Shown: positions 11,523-22,900 of the stretch, one piece after another
Layout: every line of letters begins with the position of its first letter
Position numbering within the stretch: position 1 is the first letter of the stretch
NCBI GenBank assembly: GCA_016800925.1
Contig: JABCPU010000139.1
Coordinates: 62,001-126,000, forward strand
Direction of reading: 5' to 3'
Source: Suillus spraguei
Lineage: Eukaryota; Basidiomycota; Agaricomycetes; Boletales; Suillaceae
DNA: 64,000 nucleotides
Position numbers and translations under genes: made by a program
Notes under the pieces: model-generated
Databases searched by the model: none
The model's input: the letters and a program-made list of their open reading frames with translations, nothing else
What the model was told of the DNA's origin: nothing

Positions 11523-14359
11523 TCAATTATTGGAGTTCTGTAGAGTGCTGATGAATATCAACAGATCATCCACCACACTTATCGATTGAATGTCAGAAAC
11601 ACTCAGTCTTAATTTACTCTGCTTGATGAAATGAATCAACTCGTCCGTGCCAAAGATCTTGCCGTCATTTAAGCGGTTCTTCGTAAAGGCACCAAGACCC
11701 TCGATCGTGTCCGTCAAGTCTCCGGTGTGTTTAACAGCCAGCGAGTGCCAAGCTTTTTCGACGAGCGTTTGACAAGAACTGGAATCTGGAAGGTCGAGCG
11801 GATGGTCAGATAATGCCCCCATGAGTTGCAGATTTGCGATGATGTAGAGCGCGAGGTGGTCGGATGTTTGAGGATCAGCATCACGGTAAGGGAAAGTATT
11901 GGCGATGCGAAGACAGTTGGCATGATGCCCGAGTACATGAGTCCACCACGCCTCGTTTTGGGCACAGGAATACAAGATCTGCAGATAAAGCAGGTGTTGC
12001 CGCGGCGAGTCGCTCTGGGTGAAAGTAGAATGAAGAGCAGTGGAAAAATCTGGGTAAAGATGGGCCTGAACATTAGTGTGACCAAAGATGATCTTCCTGC
12101 AGGCATTAACAGCACGCAGAGCGGCATCTCGAAGGGCAGGCGGTCGTTCCAAAGCCAAAGAAGACACTAAGACTTCAATCATCATTGGGGTGAAGGATGG
12201 GTTGAGCCTGATGCGAGGTAACTGGCTCAGTGCTATCATAGCGTCAGCGACAGCGGTGTGATCAGAGTTGCGGTAATGGATGATGTAGTCGATGAGCCAA
12301 CCACAATCAGTGGGCTCTTGAACCGAGAACCGAGATGGCCCCTGCTGCCACCCATCGCTCTGGTCGAAGAAACCATCACCGACCACAATAACGGTGAAGT
12401 GTAGTACAGTACGAGCATCGTTCCAATTTGCGTGCTGAGCATCTTGGCTCTGACTAGCAGTCCTGACGAAGGTTTTGCATACTTTGAGTCCCCAATCCGC
12501 GACACGACGATTTGTTGCGATTTGACGGTACTCTTCAAATTGAAGGACCACACCTAATGGTGCCAACAGTTTCAGCGCGATTGCGGACCGCTCAGGGGAC
12601 TCTTTTATATGCTCTAGCAAAGTGCCGAGTGTAATGGTGGAACTTTGTATCACGGGTTGTCAGTACATGCGTGTACTTGAAAGAGCACTGAACTAACCTC
12701 TTAGTGACCTTCAAAATCGCATCCCGCTCGGTAAATTGACCAAAGAGCATACAGCCCGCCATAAAGCAATTGGCGAGTACATTTTTTGGAGGAAGTGGAT
12801 TTACGAGAATTCTTGGGATGGCATCCAGGGCTCGCTCACGCCAAGCGGAGGAGTAGCGCGAATCTTTGAGGCGATGAAGGAGTGAGTGTGACATCCAACA
12901 AAGAAAAGCGTCTGGTATGTTTGGTTGAGGAAGGTGTGCTGGAGAATCCTTATCCAACGTCACCTCAAAAATGAGATAGCAAATGAATGATATCTCATGA
13001 TCGCTTGGATGTACCCATATGAATTGCGGATGTCCTTGTTGTAGGTAGCGACTGGGAATGGAGAGTCTTCAGGATTTAGGAAAGACTTTCTCTCTATGTA
13101 CAGGTGCAAGAATGCCTTTCCGCAAGCGATTGCACGTTCCCGTCTAGGTGGAACAAGGATAAGTTGCCCGTGGTATGTGTTTTCGAAACAACCAATAAAT
13201 GTGTCAAAGAGTTGCCGAAGAAGAGTGGATATCTCAAGTTCGGGTGGCCATTCCACCTCAGGAACGAAGTTCGCCGCAGTTGTAATGGTATCGGGGTCGC
13301 TGGATAATTCGATGATCCATCTGATGCACGAAGCATCTGTTGGTTGTGCAACAGTGACGGAAGGCGTGAGTTGTTGCGAGATAGTGTTCAGGGCGTAAAT
13401 GATCTTGAAGGGGATGTAAAGCACAAAACATAAACAGGCTTTACTGAAATCCCGACGATGATTCTGTAATGATGGATAGTAGTGGAGGACAGACCGACCC
13501 AGAGAGCGAAGAGTAATTGCTCCTGATGTCTGGAAAGGGCAATCAGCAGCCATGAGTGATGCCAAGACGATCGTTAGATAGAATGTGAAGCCAAGCGTCG
13601 TGGATGTAATGATGATGATGGCAATTGTGGTCGACATTGTCCACATGCTGGCGGACAGTGCGATGCCAAAAAGGAGGAGAGAGATCTGCAAGAGTGAGGG
13701 CAAGAACTGCAAGACGGAATCAAAATGCCAAGCTCGAAGACCATCGATTTTCATCTGCCTTTGTCGGGCCCGATCATCAATGGTACCACGGCCAGAGCGT
13801 TTGAAGTTGCTCAACCATTGCTTCCCTAATACAGCACCAAGGGCAGCAAGTAGGCTTGCGCAAAGACTTGCATAAGTCAACGACTGGACCCAGATCACTG
13901 AGGAACCAGGTCCCTGCCACGGGGCGTAGGGTTGAGTGGACTGTGGGACGAAGGAGGAGTTGGTGGCCTGGAGTAGCATTCCGAGCAACACATTCGTAGT
14001 GCTGAGTGGATCAGGACTGAGATTCGATTGCATTTGTACAATAAACCCCGTATTGACAGCTGAAAAAAGACCGGCCTGTGATTCAAGCTTAGATGACGAA
14101 GTAAGGAAAAAGAAAAGGATCTGACGAATATAAGAACGATATCCATGTCTGACTGATACTTGTCAAGAAACTCTGCGTCATGATCGGTAGCTTCTCGTGT
14201 ATAGGTGACCCAGAAGCAGGATTTGGGGTCTTTCCGGTCGGCCTGGGACTGTGATGGAGGGGAGGACTGCATAGTCTCTACAGATAGTTTCGGAAGCTCT
14301 GGAGCCCTAAATAATCGAATTTTATTCAGTCGACAAGCGGAAATGTTGGGAAGGAACAT
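11523..14359 (-). CDS. DUF6535-domain membrane protein, multi-exon
   Basis: A DUF6535 protein (function unknown; the family has several membrane spans near the N-terminus). Exon 1 holds SCFWVTYTREATDHDAEF and DMDIVLIF. An intron-like segment lies at about 14060-14125. Exon 2 (about 14059-12960) carries hydrophobic segments (SLTYASLCASLLAALGAVLG; LLQISLLLFGIALSASMW; IAIIIITSTTLGFTFYLTIV). Exon 3 is about 12963-12700, followed by an intron with GTTAGT donor, CTGAC branch and AAAG acceptor. Exon 4 (12643-11523) encodes the long soluble C-terminus ending LLIFISTLQNSNN. Exon 3 to exon 4 joins in frame; exon 1 to 2 and exon 2 to 3 do not resolve cleanly by eye. The start is 14359 or the ATG at 14272. 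The first exons are duplicated at 1-585. It has the longest intact coding stretches of the host genes here. Confidence 0.8.
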
Positions 14360-15261
14360 ACTTTGCGCTATTATTGCTATGATTTGCTAGTAAATGCATG
14401 CCAATATCTTGACGCGGCATCTGTTATGGTGGAAAGTAAGGTTACAGGTTGACTGTTTTGTAGAACGGGGATTGTGGTTATATACATTAGGTCAACATAT
14501 CGCTCTTATATAAATACCTGGTAAAGGCACTCAGTGGATGCACGTGTGAGCGTTAACCTATGCGAGAAAGCAGGGCGGTTAATACTGACAAGGAAGATCT
14601 GAGCTGTGCCGTATCATTCCCAATCAACGGTTGCAGTTGCCACTTGCTTGTGGGACCTCAATGAAGGCGGCCGAATGATGCATCTCAGGCTGCACATTAA
14701 CGGTGAGGATGATATGCCTTTACTAATCGTGCTGCCCAACTGCTGCCACAATCACTGCTAAAGACGTAAGGTGCGGTGAGCATCAACACTAAAAAGGGAT
14801 GATGTACTCAAAAAACTGTTGCACATTGGATGTTGCACAGATCGGCAAACAAACTGGATGAGGTTATTGGATGTGCGTGCCTTTTGAATCACATGATCTT
14901 TGGGACTACTGCTAAGGTACTGGGAGGCTCTTCGTGACGTGGTGGTTTCAAATCAAAATATTTACTAAAGCTAGGAAAAATAGAAGTAAATAAATGAAAA
15001 AGCGCCCCTTGGGCCTTCACCCTCTCGTGATGATCAGACTCCAGTACATGCACCAAGCTACAAAAATAAACTGCGCATATATCTTTCGTCCCGTCGGAGG
15101 TTTTAACTTGCGGCTGTATCCTTGAAGCTCTTGCTATCAGCCAATTTCCACTTGCCGAAGATGAGGACGACAAATTAGTGGATCTGCAGGCTACTCTTGC
15201 CACTGCCTAGCTTCCGTCCAGAACAAATGTCTCATTGCATACAAGATTATAGGAAACAAGT
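14360..15261. other. Upstream region of the DUF6535 gene, duplicated with 586-1000
   Basis: The first part (to about 14770) aligns with 586-960, so it is part of the segmental duplication and probably holds the DUF6535 promoter. From about 14880 to 15260 I see no supportable gene. Confidence 0.5.
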
Positions 15262-16116
15262 ATGTCGTCGTCGCATTGTCCTGCCTCACCTAGCACTAAT
15301 GTGGTGAAACCTCGTTCTAGTAACTGGCTGTTCAGAAGGTGTAGAAAAGTGTGTCTTGGACGTAACCAGCGATGACAATGTGGAACTCGTCGTACAGTTC
15401 ATTCTGGAAGAGCAGGGAAAAGTTGACATCGTTGTAAATAACGCTGGTGTTCCAGCCTTGGGTTCGTTAAAACCTTTCAAGTCACAGTGAAAGTTCATTT
15501 TATCGCAGGACCGTTGCTCGATGCATCTTTAGATGACGCTAGGAAGATTTTTGAGACCAACACATTTTGCGGGTCACACAAGCGGTTGTACCATCTATGG
15601 TGGAACGCAAGGAAGGGCTCATTGTCAATATTGGGTTAATTGCTGGAAACCTGTGAGCACGGTGCAGCGATACCTTCTTTTAGCTGACCCTGTCTTAATC
15701 ATAGCCCTACTCCATGGAATGGAATATACTGCGCATCTAAGGCGGCAGCTCACGCGCTCAGTGATGCCCTAGCCATAGAATGTAAGCCCTTCGGTGTTAA
15801 AGTAATTCTAGTAGCACCAGGTGCCGTTCAATCCAATATCAGTACCAAACAGGCGGCCACCCTTAAATTATCCACCACGTCCATCTATAAACCTTACTTC
15901 GATCGGGTGCACGAACACTTGTATTTCGGTCGAGGCAAAGGGTGCATGGCTACTGATGAATTTGCGCGACGTGTGGTTGCAAAGGTGCTAAGTCCCAATC
16001 CTCCAACTTATATGTCACTTGGAGGCAACTCACGTCTTGCCGCGTTCTGCCATTGGCTCCCTCATTGGCTCTTCCTCTGGATTATGGGATTGAAAACGGT
16101 GTGGAGGAATACCTGA
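15262..16116 (+). pseudogene. Broken short-chain dehydrogenase/reductase, AYR1-like
   Basis: An SDR most like fungal 1-acyldihydroxyacetone-phosphate reductases. Visible hallmarks are VTGCSEG at 15320, NNAGVPALG near 15433, the catalytic YCASK (Tyr 15727-15729, Lys 15739-15741), and a hydrophobic C-terminus (HWLPHWLFLWIMGLK). Introns at 15462-15508 and about 15652-15704 splice in frame. The N-terminus is ruined. The cofactor-binding TGCSEG is joined directly to VEKCVLDVTSDD, skipping the roughly 30-40 residues normally between them, and this frame has a TGA at 15305-15307, whereas the ATG at 15262 reads in another frame. A further small deletion near 15555-15570 shifts the frame before RVTQAVVPS. 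It lies in the extra sequence that distinguishes duplication copy 2 from copy 1. Confidence 0.82.
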
Positions 16117-16676
16117 GCTATCTAACATCGTGGTCACCACCTACCATCGTGGTTGCGCACCACTTAGGTGACTGATAATGAAGGGACGTTCTGTAATATG
16201 ATGATCATGTAGCGATTCCTCGTTTGTACTAGTACTAGTTTTCTCTCTATTTTTCCCATCTTCTTTCTTCCACACTCACCCTTTGTAACAGTAACTTCTC
16301 TGATTGTTTTTGTTGATATGTCCATTTGTGGTTAATTCAAGACTGGTTTTGTCACATATTGCATCTTTGGGCGTCAGAACGTTCAGTTTCGCTCACTGAT
16401 ACCTTGCACTTACACCGGCTAATGTTAGGATTAGCTCTACAGGTACTGGTTTGCAGTTCGAAGTATTGGAGTGGTCATATATTTTCACTATGGGACCACT
16501 TCTTCACAGTGCAGACTAAGTATGAATGGCGCTCAAGGTGATTTCCTGAAATCTCGGCAAGCTCGGTAAAGCTCGGGTAAAATGTCCTGGCAGTTAACAT
16601 AAGGCTTAATTTTCTCTGAAGTTAGCTTACTAAACTATATGGCGTACTCCGGCATCATGTTGGAGCTTAAAAGTGT
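16117..16676. other. Intergenic; second matching block of the segmental duplication
   Basis: 16311-16430 resembles 1201-1330 and closes the duplicated segment. No gene is supportable. 16570-16640 is AT-rich. Confidence 0.5.
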
Positions 16677-17697
16677 ATGCCTGCCCTACGACCACGACTG
16701 CGTTGTTCTGCACGACTGCAGGAGTTGCAAAACCTCTCCCCAATCCACCACCAGGTCAAGCGGAAAGCTATGAATCCCCCTCCAGTCCCACCCTCCAACC
16801 GTGGAAAAGGAAAGGCCAAGCATTCCAAAGGAGATGGAGATAACACTGAGACAAGCATCAGTTGGCAGGCAGATCTCCAACATACCAGCAAGCTGGTCGA
16901 TTTCCTCATCAGCAATATGGCAAATTGTCACATCCTATTCTCTGGTGAGGGGAAGAAACCTACCAATCCTAATATTGAGGGTCCTCCATCGGGCAAAGAC
17001 AAGAATGCGATCCATGCAGTGATAGCAGAAGTTATTTTTAGTGATGACAAAGTATATGCAGGCCAATATGCTGCCAATCAGACCAGGTTTCATGACTCTG
17101 TGGCCAACCATATAGCAGTGTAAGTGATCCCTTGGTTATCAGACCATAGATGTTGATCAAATTATTTGAAGTCTCTGGAATAAATTCTGTGAGTACCATA
17201 ATGAGTTTGAATCAACTGGCACGGGGATTGTGCCCCTCGATGTGGATACTGTGGAAAATCTACATGATGAGTCTGTTACTTATGTTCATTTAATTCTACT
17301 AATAAAATTCACAGCCAAAGTCAACAAAGAATTCCCCTGGTATGACAATCTCTATAAAATCTGGGGCTCCAACCCATCATTTGCTGCCAAAATGACTTCA
17401 TCAAAGCCGGGTGCCGACCATGCAGGTAATCTTTTTAGCCTCACCTGTTCTGCAGGCAGCTCTGTTCATCCCCCCCACAATCTAACATCCATTCCACCAG
17501 TGCTGCCACTGGTAGTGGAACAGGCATCTCACAATTTAACTACCATCCCCCTCCCCATCCCCCATTTTCACAGTTTGCCCCCCATCAATTTCACTTCACC
17601 ACCCCTCACCAAAGCAGCCAACCAGGCAGTGTTGCTGGTTCCCACCCACAGTGGAATTACAATGTCTCTCCCCAAAGTGCTCACCCTGGTGGTGTAA
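16677..17697 (+). pseudogene. Unrecognised spliced gene, possibly a repeat-associated DNA-binding-like protein
   Basis: Exon 1 (16677-17120) begins MPALRPRLRCSARLQEL, then a basic linker (PPSNRGKGKAKHSKG), then SWQADLQHTSKLVDFLISN and a helical stretch ending DSVANHIAV at a GTAAGT donor. Likely later exons lie near 17171-17270 (ESTGTGIVPLDVDTVENL) and from 17314 (AKVNKEFPWYDNLYKIWGSN), after which the sequence turns Pro/Ser/His-rich. The arrangement (a conserved helical domain, then FPWYDxLYxxW, then a low-complexity tail) recalls Myb/SANT-like proteins that are multiplied in Agaricomycete genomes, but I am not certain. The 3' end runs into the LTR-E fragment starting at 17693, so the natural end is probably lost. 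Confidence 0.45.
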
Positions 17698-18229
17698 AAG
17701 ATACAACCTAACCTGGGCTGTAGATAAACTACCTCCTAAGTTAGTATGTGTGGTCTTGCGCTCCATCTAGTCTGCTTCACTTGTCAAACAAGAGCATTCG
17801 ACCCTAAAGGGGGATGCCTGTTAGTATGTCTAATTCAAGTCAAACCAGTGAGCAAATGTAGCATTGTAGTCAGCGGTAAGCTGCTGCAGCTAGCGATAAT
17901 GCTGCAGGAACTAGCGTGGTAAGTAGCGGTACTAGCGCCGTTGAAACAATGTCAGTAACAGTGTCGTTGAGTGAGCGGTGACGAATGGTAATATCAGTGG
18001 TAGCAGTAAGGATGCGAGTGGTGCAAAGAAACAGTAAAGAAAACTGCGGTACTTTCAGTGGTAAAGTAGCGGTGAGCGTGAAGTTCAGTCAGAATAGGGG
18101 TCAAGAATCTAGCGGTGTGCCAGCGGTAACAGTGAACAAGTGAAATAGATTAATGAGCGGTAAGGAACTTTAGAGACTAAGTCCACTACTGGGTAGATCC
18201 AGAGCTAGACACTAATCCTGACCTATAGT
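17693..18229 (+). mobile_element. LTR-E fragment, 5' half
   Basis: Starts TGTAAAAGATACAACC and matches the first about 530 bp of the three complete LTR-E copies (41585, 42715, 48371). It stops abruptly after GACCTATAGT where LTR-C of Gypsy-1 begins, and the missing half is not found on the other side of Gypsy-1. Confidence 0.85.
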
Positions 18230-18834
18230 TGTTACGAACTGGGGTGGTGTCACCAGCGACAGTGAAAAGACACAGACAGTCTGCTGGGAAGTTCTACAAT
18301 GTCCAGAGGAGGACAAGGCGAAGGTACAAGGAACGTGTTCCGAGTACTATCAAGGGCTTGGTGTTACGAACTGGGATGGTGTCACCAGCGACAGTGAAAA
18401 GACACAGCCGGTCTGCTGGGAAGTCCTACAATGTCCAGAAGAGGACAAGGCGAAAGTACAAGGAACACGTTCTGAGTACGATCAAGGGTTCGGCCTCAAA
18501 GACAAGTCTAAGAGGTTCTGCGAGAATAGAGACTAAGGCTAAGGAGTGCTTAGACTTAGAGACGATTCAAGATGACTTAGGTTGGAGACCTAAGCGAAGG
18601 AGATTCCAGGTAAAACCCAGTAAGATTAAAGTAAAGAATCTACTACAAGTACACTGTGCTTATATAGGTATATATGTACGCACAGACCAGGTAACCGTGA
18701 GAATGTAACTGTGTATCCTAATAAGGAAGGCATGTGTTGTACAGATGTGTTGAGCATATGAGTCAGAGTCATGTGACATGATATACAAGTGAGAAAATAA
18801 AGGGAAATGAATAGGGGCACGTACAACTGTAACA
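18230..18834 (-). repeat. 3' LTR of Gypsy-1 (family C) with a 132-bp terminal duplication
   Basis: It ends, read on plus, with GTACAACTGTAACA at 18834. The opposite end is duplicated: TGTTACGAACTGGG occurs at 18230 and again at 18362, so 605 bp are present instead of the 467 bp of the 5' LTR. The two 132-bp units are nearly identical. This looks like two LTR-C ends brought together by recombination, or a simple tandem duplication. Confidence 0.88.
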
Positions 18835-18867
18835 TTACCCCCTTATTACATTGAAAGTCACCGACTT

Positions 18868-19827
18868 TCAAACATCTCTGTTGTCGTCATAGACGGGGTC
18901 ATAGTCATCATAGTTAGCGACGTCTTCATCAGCGGCACTTCCTCCCAACATATAGGCCGCTTCCTCTTCTGCTACAGTCCTTGCCCGCCGACCTGCTTTT
19001 CGTCGTCGACGGTTAATAAGGTACTGTTCCCACCTACGAAGCGCATTATAAAATCCATCGTCCTTCCAGGTAAGCGTAAACAGGGGTTCTCCAAGATGCT
19101 GAGGGCAGTAAATGGACAGATGGGTAGGAGCGTGTCGCAGACAGATTTGACACTGATAGTTGAGGCAATTCTTTTGCCGATGTCTGACAATGCCACAGAA
19201 TCGGCATTTCATGTTTTCATCAGTGTTAGAGGTAGACATGCATAATGGTGATGGTGAGATAACGGGTTTGGGACTGGTGGATCTAGCATGCTTCTTCCCT
19301 TTCTGTCGTGTCATGTGTTTTAAGGCAAAGGCATTGTCACGCCTAAGCTGCGCTTGTTGCTTACTGGTTAGCGTGTACGCGGATGCGGGGAGGTCAGGAG
19401 TAGTTCCTCGTTCAGCAACCGCAAGAAGTTTGTTAGAGGAAGAAGGGGAGGTGATACCGAAGTCTTTTACTAAGACTGGCGAGACAGGATCCATTGGACC
19501 AAATGATGACAGAATGGACATGGGAGGGTGAATATGAAGATCGCGAAGTAGAGGGCCAAGTGTTATTAATTCAGCAACAGGAACTCCCAACCTTTTTGCA
19601 GCTTCACACTGTTCTTCTGTACAGGGCTCATATAGCCATGCGGGATGGTCATGAGAGACTATGACAGGGGGCGGTGAAGTCAGTTGTTTGATAGGAGATG
19701 GGGTTTGGGGGGATGCGAGGTCGGCTTGCATTTGTTGTAGATCGGTGATGGCTTCTTCGACTAAGTTTCTGGCTGCTCTGGTTTCAGTGACTGATTGCTG
19801 GATGGTTTCAACGACCGCGTTGGTGAG
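18868..19827 (-). CDS. ORF3 of Gypsy-1: double zinc-knuckle protein, N-terminally truncated
   Basis: A third reading frame downstream of integrase. It has a coiled-coil-like start (LTNAVVETIQQSV), a Pro/Ser linker, a basic patch (RQKGKKHARSTSPKP), then two zinc knuckles, CX2CX4HX4C (CRFCGIVRHRQKNC) and CX2CX6HX4C (CQICLRHAPTHLSIYC). The acidic C-terminus ends AAYMLGGSAADEDVANYDD.... The same protein in Gypsy-3 has about 140 more N-terminal residues, which are missing here together with the chromodomain. Only a TAG at about 19828-19830 separates it from the integrase tail, in the same frame. Zinc knuckles bind nucleic acid in Gag proteins, so a second nucleocapsid-like role is plausible but unproven. 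Confidence 0.75.
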   Translation of the reverse strand, partial: LTNAVVETIQQSVTETRAARNLVEEAITDLQQMQADLASPQTPSPIKQLTSPPPVIVSHDHPAWLYEPCTEEQCEAAKRLGVPVAELITLGPLLRDLHIHPPMSILSSFGPMDPVSPVLVKDFGITSPSSSNKLLAVAERGTTPDLPASAYTLTSKQQAQLRRDNAFALKHMTRQKGKKHARSTSPKPVISPSPLCMSTSNTDENMKCRFCGIVRHRQKNCLNYQCQICLRHAPTHLSIYCPQHLGEPLFTLTWKDDGFYNALRRWEQYLINRRRRKAGRRARTVAEEEAAYMLGGSAADEDVANYDDYDPVYDDNRDV

Positions 19828-22800
19828 CTACTCTTCTTCTTCTTCGATGATGTCAGGTGGTGGTTCAGGGAAGTTTGGACTGTGTACGTCCATTGTGCTA
19901 TAGGATGATAAGACGGAAGCATGGAACGTAGGATGAATTTTCCACTGCGGAGGGAGTTTGAGTGTGAACGTGATGGGAGATAAGACATCGACGATCAGGA
20001 AAGGTCCATATCGCTTTGGCGCAAGTTTTCTTGATGGGAGTTTGAGTCTAAGATTAGTGGCAGATAGCCAAACCTTATCTCCGATCTTCCATGGAATATA
20101 CTTATCTCCTCGGGATCGTTCGGCCATTGTTTGCATTGCAATGTTATGGCAGGCGATTGCTTCTTCTCTTATCTTCTGCATGGATCATACTCGATCTTCT
20201 GCTGCAGGGACAGATGAATCAGGGATAAGATGAGGGATAGCGCGTGGTTCGTATCCCATCATCAAATAGAAGGGTGATGCATTCCTTGCATCATGTTTTC
20301 GGTGGTTATGGATGAATTCGGCGATTGGTAGATGTTCTATCCAATCTTCGGGGTTGTTGCGACAATAGATGCGTAGATATGTTTCAAGTTCTTGATTTAG
20401 CCTTTCAGTTTGACCATCAGTCTGCGGGTGATAAGCCGTAGATGGAGCGATGACGTAGTCGAGAAGTCGGGCGAGCTCTTTAGAGAAGCGAGATAGAAAT
20501 TGCGGACCTCGATCTGAGATGACTTTGTCATGGAGTCCAAATCGTCGGTAGATGTGTTTCAAGAATAGTTTAGCAATGCCTTCGGAAGTGATGGTTTTCA
20601 AACAAGGGATAATAATTACCCCCTTTGTAAGGCCATGGTCTACCATGACCATGATACTGTCAAAGCCTCCAGAGACAGGGAGGTCGGTGATAAGATCGAC
20701 AGAGACCTGGGAAAAGGGTTGAGTCGCAGAGGAGGGGATCGGGGCAAGGGGAGGATGAACAGGGTGAGTATCGGCTTTCATTTGCTGACAAAGGGCGCAA
20801 CCCTCAACGTATCTCTGAATATAAGAGCCCATAGCGGGCCACCAAGCTTCTCGTTTGACGAGTTCTTCAGTTTTGAACCTACTGGGATGTCCTGCAGTAG
20901 GATGATCATGATACCGTTTCAGGATATCGGGACGATGTGCCGGAGGAATATAGGCATGATTCTTAAAATAGAGGACATTCTCCTCAATTTTCCAATCAGA
21001 GAGTGCCGACTTCATAGGGGGAAGACACACGCTGTCAAGGGCATCAGACGCCGTCTTGAAGACAGGGTTGTCGAGGGGATCGGAAGACGATAAGACATCC
21101 TTCAGATCAGTATTGATAAGACGAATGAATAGAGCGTCAGGGAGGAGTGTTTGTTCCTCGTTATCGTCTTTGCCGGAGTCATAGTCGGGCCGGCGAGATA
21201 GTGCATCAGGTACTGCCAGTTTAGTACCTGCAACGTGGTGCAGTTCAATGTCGTAAATAGACAAAATCAATTGCCAATGTGCTTGGCGACGGGTAAGCTT
21301 CTGTGCACTTCTAAAGTACAGAAGATTCTTGTGGTCGGTGAATACCAGGACGGGGTGTGGGTTTCCTTCAAGATAATGGCGCCATTCGTTCAATGCCCAG
21401 ATTACGGCAAAGAGTTCCCAGTCAAAGATCTGGTAATTGCGTTCTGCGGGGTTCAAAGACTGTGAGAGATATGCACATGGGTGATAAATGCCATTTTCAT
21501 CAGTCTGCAAGAGAACTCTGCCGGTTGCTACGAGCGAAGCATCGGTAGCAATAGCAAATTGCTGGGAAGGATCAGGGTTACGGAGTACCGGTTGGGATGT
21601 AAAGCATCGTTTCAGTTCTTCGAAGGTGTCCATGCATTCGGTTGACCAATCAAAGACCTTATCTTTTTTGTTAACTCGATAAGGGGTTGGGCGATATCAG
21701 AGTAATGGGAAATGGACATGCAGTAGAAGTTGCAAAAACCAAGAAAGGATCGAACATCTTTTACAGATTTCGGAACTGGCCATTCGGAGATTCCCTTGGT
21801 CTTGGCGGTATCCATAGCAACTTGTCTGGGGCGAATTATCATTCCAAGGTACTCCACTTCTTTTGCATCAAAGGTGCATTTCTCCAGTTTCAAGAACAGA
21901 TGTTCCTTTCGTATCTTCATCAAAACCCGTCTTGTTCATTCGCGATGTTCTGCCATAGTTGTAGAGAAAATCAGGATATCGTCCATGTAGATAACCATCC
22001 ATCCTTCATTGATTTCCTGCTGGAAGGTACAATTCATATATGCTTGGAAAGTTGCCGGGGAATTACAGAGGCCAAAGAACATGACGTTCGGTTCAAAGAG
22101 GCCAAATTCCGTAGTGAAAGCAGCTTTCCAGCGATCATCAGGATGAATGCGAATATTGTTATAGCCAGACTGGATATCCATTTTCGTAAAGAACTGTGCA
22201 TTGTGAAGGCGTGCAACTAGGGAAATAGGAAGCGGGAGCGGATAGGCGTTCTTGACTGTCCAATCATTGATGTAGCGATAATCTTGACAGGGACACAATT
22301 CTCCACTTTTCTTTCCCACAAAGAAGAAGCCACTGGCTTGAGGTGACTTCAATTCTGAGATGAAACCTTTCACAACGTTTTCATCAATAAATGTTTTAAC
22401 GGCGGCACGTTCTTTTTCCGATAGCGGGTAAACCTTAGACGTGCGAGGGATGAAACCAGGTTTAGTATCAATCCGATGATCAATACCAGGGCGTTCGGGG
22501 GGTAGTTTATTCAGTCCGTCTTTAGCAAAGACATCTGCAAAATCGTGCAAATAGTTTGGGACCAATTCTTCGAAGGATTTCTTGTTCTTTTCCTTCTCAT
22601 CCGTGGCAAATTCCTGAGCTTTGTTACTGTATTTCGGAATGGGAGTGATTTGGAAGTTGTTCAAGTCGGGAAGTTCCATCTCGTGTGAGAGGGTATCCAT
22701 GGATACTTCTTCGATGATTCTCATACTGATCCCCATCAGTATCATATTCCACAAGAAATTCTCCATCTCCAAGCTCGTACGAGGAAATCTCTCGTACTTC

Positions 22801-22900
22801 TGGTGCGTGCCAGACATCCTGCATAGTGTTGAATTGGTCATCATCCTCTTTGGGATTAGCAGGGCATGGGTTCTTCTTTGTCGGGGATTGCTTCAATCGA
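19828..22900 (-). pseudogene. Pol of Gypsy-1: reverse transcriptase, RNase H, integrase
   Basis: RT runs from about 22900 to 21900 with YMDDILIF at about 21987; a TGA follows MAEHRE near 21936. A one-base loss in an A-run near 21672 shifts the frame after ELTKK. RNase H and integrase are open from 21633 to 20185: RNase H has ATDASLVATG and FTDHKNLLYF; integrase has a zinc-binding HHCC region (YHDHPTAGHP...CALCQQMK) and a DDE core with VDLITDLP, SDRGPQFLS and TDGQTERLNQELETYLR. The C-terminal GPF-like module (KLAPKRYGPFLIVDVLSPIT) is in the frame 20181-19828 and ends PPPDIIEEEEE. In Gypsy-3 a chromodomain follows this point; here the sequence jumps into the middle of ORF3. Confidence 0.88.
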
